A stretch of DNA of 64,000 bases from Magicicada septendecula (Eukaryota > Arthropoda > Insecta > Hemiptera > Cicadidae). How positions within the stretch are numbered: position 1 is the stretch's first letter; every line of letters begins with the position of its first letter. The notes beneath the pieces were generated by a model. It saw nothing but the letters and a program-made list of their open reading frames with translations. It was not told where the DNA came from and searched no databases. A program made the position numbers and the translations under genes. The DNA lies in assembly GCA_034769895.1 (NCBI GenBank), contig JAWRYS010000973.1, forward strand, positions 909,001 through 973,000, written 5' to 3'. Shown one piece after another: positions 57,105 through 64,000 of the stretch.

Positions 57105-57875
57105 TAAAATATCCGTACGGAGAACCGTACATGACTTCCATGTTCTAAGATTGATATTTAAAATCGTTTTTGAAATAAAATATTTCCGTAGAAACTACTT
57201 TTTTCTTCAGCCTTAACCACAGTACTGTGTTCGCTAACGTATACCACCTCACGTTGGCACATTCGATTGTCACTGATGATGGTAGTCGATGGCACTGCCG
57301 AAACGTCTGGTTTTGCGGAAAACATTGGGCCACGCCCAAACAGCCCGGGAAGGAATAATTATTTTAACAACAAACAACTTCTTTGTTGCCGAAACGTAGT
57401 ACACTTAAAAAATTACCCCCTCCCTTACAACTATCATTTTCATTTGTAGAAAATTGCCCCTCCACCTTCAACTAGCCTTTTCATTTATAGATATTTCATC
57501 TACCATTTTACAGTAGATTTCATTATAATCTTATTTTCAGGATACTTTATTTATAAAAACTAAGTACTTTACTCTTGTTAAAACATAAAACGTTGAAGGT
57601 AAACTACCCCTTCCCCTTAACCGATCTTCATCAAAACAATAGACCTTGAGTCTTCTATAACTGAGGGATATACAAAAAATTATTTGATTCTGTTTGAATT
57701 TGCGCCAGTCATCGTTTGCCATATATAAAATTCTACACACACGCGCGCGCGCGCACTTTCCAGAAAATGACTTTTCTTTATGTTTTGAGGGTAGTATAAT
57801 CAGAATCAACCCTTATCTCATACATGATTTTTTTCGCTATCACCATACTTCCATTTCCTTATGGAACATGGAAGT
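57105..57875 (+). repeat. Dispersed repeat with hammerhead-like motif (copy B)
   Basis: Inverse-orientation homologue of 13108-14856 with a single array unit (57540-57715). The left end has the hairpin GTACGG-AGAA-CCGTAC (57115-57130), where copy A has GTATGG/CCATAC. The right end is the fold ACTTCCATTTCC...GGAACATGGAAGT (57847-57875). The hammerhead-like core is intact here. No ORF. Confidence 0.78.
57262..57320 (+). ncRNA. Hammerhead-ribozyme-like motif
   Basis: CTGATGA at 57273-57279, extra T at 57280, stem II GGTAGT/CACTGCC (57281-57299, including one G-T pair), GAA at 57300-57302, ACGT (57303-57306) as a two-pair palindromic stem III, C57307 as cleavage base (GTC). Bases just before 57273 (GTCA) can pair with those after 57307 (TGGT) using wobble pairs, giving a weak stem I. 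Core bases are all present. Confidence 0.62.
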
Positions 57876-58325
57876 AAGAAAGCCATATATATCATTTTCT
57901 GTACAATGTTTCCGCTGTTGGATATTTTTCCCTTATCAAATAATTCCATATCTAAATATCGTATTACATTTACATCTAAGTCTGAAACTGCGTAACTTTA
58001 TATTCCTTTTTATTTATTTATTCTTTTAAGTGGAAATGGAAATATTATATGCTTTTGTTTCTGTACATGTTTTTGTACCACTATTCTACCGAAATCACAA
58101 GCTTCACTACTTTGTTATTAATGGATTTTTGAGGTCTTTGTGTATTACAAACACACTAGGCTCAAATAGGGTTGTTTAACACCATACTTTTAGAAACAAC
58201 TGTAAACGTACTAATTAGTCTCTTAATCTGTTTTCTAAAGTCAGAACTTTCTTAAACAGGTGTTGAGGGTTCGCGCTGACACATGTCTATATGTAGAACA
58301 CAATCCTCATTCGCAGCATTCATTA
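57876..58325. other. Unassigned AT-rich DNA
   Basis: No gene recognised. It precedes the long trinucleotide array. Confidence 0.5.
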
Positions 58326-58328
58326 TAA

Positions 58329-58480
58329 TCTTCTTCTTCTTCTTCTTCTTCTTCTTCTTCTTCTTCTTCTTCTTCTTCTTCTTCTTCTTCTTCTTCTTCT
58401 TCTTCTTCTTCTTCTTCTTCTTCTTCTTCTTCTTCTTCTTCTTCTTCTTCTTCTTCTTCTTCTTCTTCTTCTTCTTCTTC

Positions 58481-58545
<65 letters not shown>

Positions 58546-58560
58546 CTTCTTCTTCTTCTT

Positions 58561-58590
<30 letters not shown>
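58329..58590. repeat. Composite CTT/GTT trinucleotide microsatellite
   Basis: About 150 bases of CTT repeats, then about 60 bases of GTT repeats, then about 48 bases of CTT repeats, all without visible interruption and in a constant three-base register. Homopolymeric frames (polyphenylalanine, polylysine, polyarginine and others) across it are artefacts. Confidence 0.97.
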
Positions 58591-58591
<1 letters not shown>

Positions 58592-58990
58592 TCCACGTCA
58601 AGGTATAAGTATACTCTGTTCCTCCTTCACTGAAGCCATCTTGTCCTTGATCTACCTGTATCTCGTCTTCCTTGAGGTTTGTGTCTTATTACTTGTTTAG
58701 GTAGTGTTATACCATCCATTCTACACTTGAAACACCTGACTAGGCAACACTGGCGGCGCTGATTTGCAGTTAGTCATTCAAACCCTTCAATGCTGGCATA
58801 CGTGTTGTATAATGGAGTGTAACTCAACGTTCAGTAATGTTTGGCAACGTTGCTGTAGCAGCTATAATGTTTGTACACTGGAGTTATACTGTGCCAGGCT
58901 CGCAAACATATGACTTCTACTTTAGCATACACATTAACGATAAGCTAATCTGAAAGGAAAAGCAAATAAACGTTAAAAGATGGAGAAATA
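58591..58990. other. Unassigned DNA
   Basis: No gene or element end recognised between the two microsatellites. Confidence 0.5.
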
Positions 58991-58993
58991 ATT

Positions 58994-59030
<37 letters not shown>

Positions 59031-59031
59031 T

Positions 59032-59104
<73 letters not shown>

Positions 59105-59112
59105 TGAGAGAG
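58994..59112. repeat. GA microsatellite
   Basis: About 115 bases of mostly perfect GA repeats with two or three interruptions. The leucine/serine frame on the minus strand is an artefact. Confidence 0.95.
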
Positions 59113-59734
59113 GGAGAAGGAACGAGAAACAAAAACACACAGGAAGAAAAAGAAAGTGTAATAATGTAATTTATTGAACGACCCGAACGGGTTCTTAGTT
59201 GTGACAGGATCGTTCGTGTCTCTCCGTCTGTTTGTTTGGAGGATGTCTCGCCATTAGTTACGAATTCATCAACCTACTATCATAAAAAGTAAAGTAGCAT
59301 CTGTGTCCACAGTTTTAAACGACATACCGTTACTGTTTTTGAGATTTATGACCCCCCCCAAAAAAAAACACACACAAACTCAGTGTAACGTATCAAGTTA
59401 AAGAAATTTTTAACCAAAATATGAATATAGTGTTCGTTTTTGGAAAGATCAGATTTTCATTTAATTAGACTAACAATAGGATCACAAACGTTTATAAAGA
59501 TTTTATAACTCAAAAACAAATATCAAATTAGACAGATTTTTAACAAAAGTAACTGTAATATTAAGTTTTGAATATCCTAATTTACTGGCTCCGGGGGTCA
59601 AAAAAGTTAACATTTATGAAAACACTGTAACCTTTCGTGCTGCGTCAGAGAATACTGTTACGACATCACACAAAAATCTACGTGTTTATGGAATGTTCCA
59701 GAGAGATCCAGAATGTAAGACGTTCTTGAGTTTA
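59113..59734. other. Unassigned DNA upstream of the Ty3/gypsy remnant
   Basis: No gene recognised. Part may be decayed 5' sequence of the retrotransposon that follows, but gag motifs are not visible. Confidence 0.45.
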
Positions 59735-59739
59735 ATCAT

Positions 59740-61760
59740 CAAGTACTTGTTGCAGACATTCTGGATGAAGCAATTCTTGGTGTGGACGTTATGAAAGCAA
59801 ACGGATTCATAGTCGACTTCAAAAACAATGTCTTGAGAATCGGAGGCGAAGAGATAATGCTATCAACAATGACGACAGCAGAAAAATTGATGGACGTCAT
59901 AAACCAAGTGGCGTAACTGATCCGCCACACTCCGGAAAGACCATCATGGTTAGAACCGAGATAGATACTAGGGGCAACCAGTGCTCTATATTCGAGCCCC
60001 AGGTAGTCATCACACCGGGCATACTAATTGCCAAAAGTTTAGTAAAACCTGACGAAACCGGAAATGTACCTATTAGAGTGGCGAATATTTTGGATCAAGC
60101 TATCACTTTACAAAGAAATACGCTCGTAGGCAAATTGACTCCTGTGGCCTGGGTAGCCGGAATGATGCAACGAAGTTCCATTGCTTCGGATAATTCTAAA
60201 TTACCAGAGGAACTGCCAGAATTATTGAAAAAACCTTCTAACGACCTCTCAAGTGGTGAGGTAAAAGAACTCAGACAGTTTCTACATGAATTCAAAGATT
60301 GTTTTGCTGTTCGGGGATAGTCACTGGGAAGAAACTCTCTTGTGCAATATCGCATCAATACCGAGGACACAACTCCGATACGCCAACCTCCTCGAAGGCC
60401 TCCATTATCTAAACAATAGGAAATGTCTCGGTTAGTACAGGACATGTTGACAGAGGGAATAATCGAACCTTCGTCAAGTGCTTGGTCTTCTCCTGCAGTG
60501 CTGGTAGCGAAGAAGGATGGTGGATTTCGCTTCTGCGTAGACTACCGGAGGTTAAATGACGTTACAAAGAAAGACTGCTATCCATTACCTTGCGTTGACG
60601 ATACACTCGACACGTTGTCCGGAGCACAGTGGTTTCCACATTGGACCTGAAGAGTGGATATTGGCAAGTGGGTCTTCATCAAGAAGACAAAGGAAAGACC
60701 GCTTTCTCGACCCCAAGTGGCTTATTCCAATTTAACGACATGCCATTTCGACTCTGTAATGTGTAATGCACCGGCAACATTTGAAAGATTGATGGACCCA
60801 TTACTCCGACGCCTGACATGGAAGACTTGCCTTGTTTATTTAGACGATGTAATAATCATCGGAAAGACTTTCAAAGACCATTTGGAAAACCTTAAAGAGT
60901 TTCTAATAAGAATTCATGGTGTCCAACTGAAGCTGAGCCCGAAGAGGTGTTCTCTATTCCAGAAGGAAGTACAATATCTCGGCAATCTGGTTTCGGCAGC
61001 GGGTGTTAACATGGATCCTAATAAAATATACACCGTAAGAGACTGGCCAGTGCGGAAGAATATACACGAAGTTCGGAGTTTCCTGGGGTTATGCTCAAAT
61101 TTCAGACGTTTTGTGAAAGGCTTCGCTACGATTGCTAAACCACTACATGAGCTAACGGAAAATAAACGAAACTTCCAGTGGTCGAGGGAGTGTGATCAAG
61201 CATTTAGGACTTTGAAAATTGCATTATGTTCGCAGCCGATTCTTGCTTTCCCAGATTGCGAAGGGAAGTACATTGTGGACACAGACGCAAGCATTACTGG
61301 TCTAGAAGCAGTTTTGTCTCAAGTGCAAAACGGTGAAGAACGAGTAATAGCGTGTTACAGCAAGACACTTTCTAAACCGGAGAGAAATTATTGCGTCACA
61401 AGGAGAGAGTTGCTGTCCATCGTCCGAGCGTTGGAGCACTTCCATAAATACCTCTATGGAAGAGAATTTTCACTACGTACGAACCATCCCGCGCTTGCAT
61501 GACTCTTGAGATTTAAAAATCCGGAGAGACAGTTGGCAAGGTGGCTGAACGTCTGCACGAGTACAACTTCAAGGTACAACATCGACGGGGGCGCCTGCAT
61601 GGTATTGCAGATGGTTTATCACGAAGACCGTGCCCGAAGACTACCGACATTGACACAAAAAGGAAGAACAAAACTCAAGCGAACATGTTCAAGCCATCAC
61701 TGTAGATTTCCTGGCAGACGGCTGGACAACACAAGACTGTCGAGAAGAAAAGATGACTGA
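59740..61760 (+). pseudogene. pol: Ty3/gypsy pol: protease end, RT and RNase H (broken)
   Basis: 59745-59915 reads VADILDEAILGVDVMKANGF, the end of a retropepsin-like protease. Then, in one frame with stops at about 60318, 60417, 60648 and 61500: SSAWSSPAVLVAKKDGGFRF and CVDYRRLND of the RT fingers, the palm with LVYLDDVIIIG (YLDD intact), VRSFLGLCSNFRRFVKGF of the connection, and RNase H with VDTDASITGLEAVLSQ and RRELLSIVRALEHFHKYL. Between about 60635 and 60755 the RT palm reads in another frame, so two compensating indels lie there. Confidence 0.88.
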
Positions 61761-61929
61761 TGAAGACATTGGACCGATCATGACAGAAAAAGAGGAAGGT
61801 CGCCGCCCGGATTGGCATGATATCTGCCATGGTTCCGAAGTGCTGAAGGGCTACTGGGCACAATGGAAATCTCTCACCTTACAAAACGGATTACTATAAA
61901 GAACTTGGGAAAGTGCAGATGGACGAGAC

Positions 61930-62478
61930 GTGGTCATGCAGTTGATAGTTCCCCGAAGTAAAGTGCAGTCTGTTTTGAAGGAGATGCATGATGGAACATC
62001 TGGAGGCCATCTTGGCGTTAACAAAACCCTTGACAAAATACGGAAGCGATTCTGTTGGCTTCATCTTCGCCACGACGTAGAGGAATGGGTTCGGACGTGT
62101 GAAATATGTACTGCAAGCAAGGGCCCACAAACCAGAAGCAGAGGAAAAATGAGACAGTATAACGTTGGACTGCCATTCGAGAGAATTGCCATTGACATTG
62201 CTGGACCATTCCCAGTTACTGACGATGGAAACCGGTACATCATGGTTGTAGGTGACTACTTTACTAAGTGGGTGGAAGCCTACGCAACTTCAAATCAGGA
62301 GGTTACCACTGCGGCAAAGCAGGTAGTTCACAACTTCTGTTGCCGTTATGGAGCCACTATGGAAATCCATACGGATCAAGGGAGAAATTTTGAATCTGGA
62401 GTGTTTAAAGAGTTATGGCGTATACTCGGAATTCGAAAGACCAATTGTTATTGCATCCTTAGGCCAGTAGTACAATAA
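61930..62478 (+). pseudogene. pol: Ty3/gypsy integrase (truncated)
   Basis: In a different frame from the RT. The zinc-binding part has HDGTSGGHLGVNKT and RTCEICTASKGP (HHCC). The core has AIDIAGPFPVTDDGNRYI (first aspartate) and EIHTDQGRNFESGVF (second aspartate). The frame and homology end at about 62460, before the expected catalytic glutamate, so integrase is incomplete. Confidence 0.88.
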
Positions 62479-62914
62479 TGTTTGTATTAAAAGATGATGA
62501 TAATGATTATAAAAATTAGAGATCAAAATGTAGGAAGTGGAAAGACAAAACATTTTTCAGAGAGTGGCGTAAGAATGTATTGCAATATAATAGTGATACA
62601 CGTATTATACATATTAAACACATTGCAGAGAGCACCAAAAACGGTTGATTTTGTTTTCAAAATTGTCAAACATTCAAATACGTACTGATTATAAAATGTT
62701 GGACGTTTTATAAGTTAAAGTAATCCAGATTGTTATTAAAAGTAAAAGGTGTTAAAAATTTAAGCTTACAAGTATAATGTTGCACAGCTGTTATGCAGCT
62801 GTTGTTTTCATTTTAATATTTTGTATCTTGATGTACGTGTATTGTGTATTTGAATCCTTGTTGTTATTGCATTTTTCCGCTAGTATTACAATTATATTGG
62901 TAACTAGCAAAATA
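62479..62914. other. Unassigned DNA
   Basis: No gene or repeat recognised. The 64-residue frame at 62494-62688 has no motif. Confidence 0.5.
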
Positions 62915-63500
62915 CCCGTGCTTCGCTACGGAGTTTCACGTTGTACGTAATTGTACAATTATTGCTCGCTTAATAGTATGGGATTAGATAGATTGTACAA
63001 ATTCTCAACTCTTAGTCTGTCCATGTACATTCATAGCAACAGCTATTTATTATTTATTTCGAGAAAATCGTTAGAGCCGTTTCCGAGAACAAAAAGGACA
63101 TACATTTATTAATTAATTGAACTTCGAAATTTTCTTGACTATAAGAACCTGCAAACACGAAGTTTTTCAATTTAAAACAATGATTAAAAACTCAGGACTA
63201 AATGTATTCGGGGTTTCCAGTAAACTGAGATGCCAACCACTTCATTTACCAAGTATGCATTTCCCGCTATAAATTTCAGTATTTGGTTTTTCCCCTTAGG
63301 AGTGAAAGTTTTTAAAACCGTTTCTTAGTGAGCACCTAAGACCTATGATGAAGCTATGTTCAAAGATTCACTGATATCCATTCAGTGGTTTCAGAGATAT
63401 CGTGATCAGTGAGTCAGTCAGTGGTATTTGGCTTATATAGATATCTATATCTAGCCGATTTACCCAGCGTTGCTCGGGTTCATAATTTATTCATAGGCTC
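62915..63500. repeat. Dispersed-repeat-like segment
   Basis: Contains 'aaaatacccgtgcttcgcta' near the left side, 'atcgttagagccgtttccg' in the middle and 'gatatctatatctagccgat' with 'acccagcgttgctcggg' near the right. Such phrases recur at the ends of arthropod transposons, and the two edges are loosely similar (both 'ACCC-G-G-TTCGC/GCTCGGG' type). I cannot assign a family and see no coding sequence. Confidence 0.35.
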
Positions 63501-64000
63501 ATAGGCACCTATTCTTGTTCTAACGTTATATTACTTGTATACTGTATAATCTTCCTTATATTGTTACGTTCGCATTCTCACTGGAGGAATACTCTGTAGC
63601 GGACCTGTTTAAGAACATGTCATAAACTGTATTCTTATATCTGGAGAAGAATACTGTTGCGCGTGATGCTCCTGCTCGATTTCTAACTCTGGGAGAGGGC
63701 GAACAGCTAAATTAGTTTTCAATAAAATGTCTACAGTACTTGCACGCGCTGCGTATTTAACTGTCGTTTTATAATTCATTGTGTTAATGTTGAAATAAGG
63801 CATTTGTTAAATTAGTGTCTCCTAACTTATTCTAACAATACAATACCTCTATAGATTTCAGCTTATCAATTTTTAAATTCAAACTGAAGCAAGTGCATTC
63901 ATATTGTCTGAGCTCTATGGTCTGAATACATTCGCTATCAAAACTTTGTTTTTTGTACTCGCTTATAACTTACTTCGATCTTAACTCTTAACCACTTTAC
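63501..64000. other. Unassigned DNA to window end
   Basis: No supported gene. The minus frame 63609-63803 has no domain. Confidence 0.5.

Larger units (their letters stand above)
59735..62478 (+). mobile_element. Ty3/gypsy-type retrotransposon remnant, pol only
   Basis: Plus-strand pol in the order protease end, RT, RNase H, integrase. No LTR pair, primer binding site or gag is found within the window, and the integrase stops before its catalytic glutamate. It is clearly older or more damaged than the 16.3-32.9 kb element and belongs to a different lineage by its RT and integrase wording. Confidence 0.88.

Noticed and set aside
58252..58633. Long homopolymeric-residue ORFs on both strands
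   Set aside because: They are the translation of the CTT/GTT trinucleotide array in every frame, with no flanking coding sequence.
1..64000. tRNA, rRNA or conserved host exons
   Set aside because: I looked for cloverleaf-like box A/B pairs and familiar protein motifs by eye and found none. A tRNA or profile search would be needed to exclude weak cases.

Overview
The window looks like arthropod, probably insect, nuclear DNA: AT-rich, intron-containing, and made almost entirely of interspersed repeats. I recognise no host gene, tRNA, rRNA or CRISPR array. Supporting the eukaryotic, arthropod-like call are several Penelope-like elements (PLEs) with GIY-YIG ends, a Jockey-type LINE, fragments of other LINEs, a Helitron-type helicase, two Ty3/gypsy-type elements, MITEs, and a spliced transposase gene of a poorly described cut-and-paste family.

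Layout. 1-4.1 kb: unassigned AT-rich DNA with a ~142-bp tandem array. 4.1-9.5 kb: a PLE fragment with inverted terminal arms, split by a 4.3-kb Jockey element that left a 12-bp target duplication. 9.5-16 kb: LINE tails, a decayed PLE and a dispersed repeat with a ~163-bp internal array. 16.0-34.2 kb: a ~1.5-kb fold-back element (GTTA duplication) that received a 16.7-kb LTR retrotransposon (ACCG duplication) with exceptionally long LTRs of about 4.6 kb; gag is open, pol has three breaks. 34.2-41.6 kb: a serine-rich exon-like ORF, a LINE fragment, a Helitron-type helicase pseudogene disrupted by a 257-bp ribozyme-bearing insertion, and a TA-flanked MITE. 41.8-45.2 kb: a PLE with RT and GIY-YIG domains, then a near-perfect ~464-bp-armed palindrome of PLE ends. 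47.5-52.1 kb: a LINE fragment and a 2.64-kb TIR transposon with a two-exon transposase. 52.1-58 kb: a T-rich stretch, LINE and PLE fragments, and a second copy of the dispersed repeat. 58-64 kb: microsatellites, a broken Ty3/gypsy pol and unassigned DNA.

Two themes stand out. First, hammerhead-ribozyme-like cores (CTGANGA, stem II, GAAA, short palindromic stem III) sit at PLE ends and in PLE-related non-autonomous repeats; the five intact ones share an extra T before stem II. Second, the DUF7869-like TIR transposon and the giant-LTR retrotransposon are the best-defined and least ordinary systems here. All identities come from motif reading by eye; no search or folding program was run.
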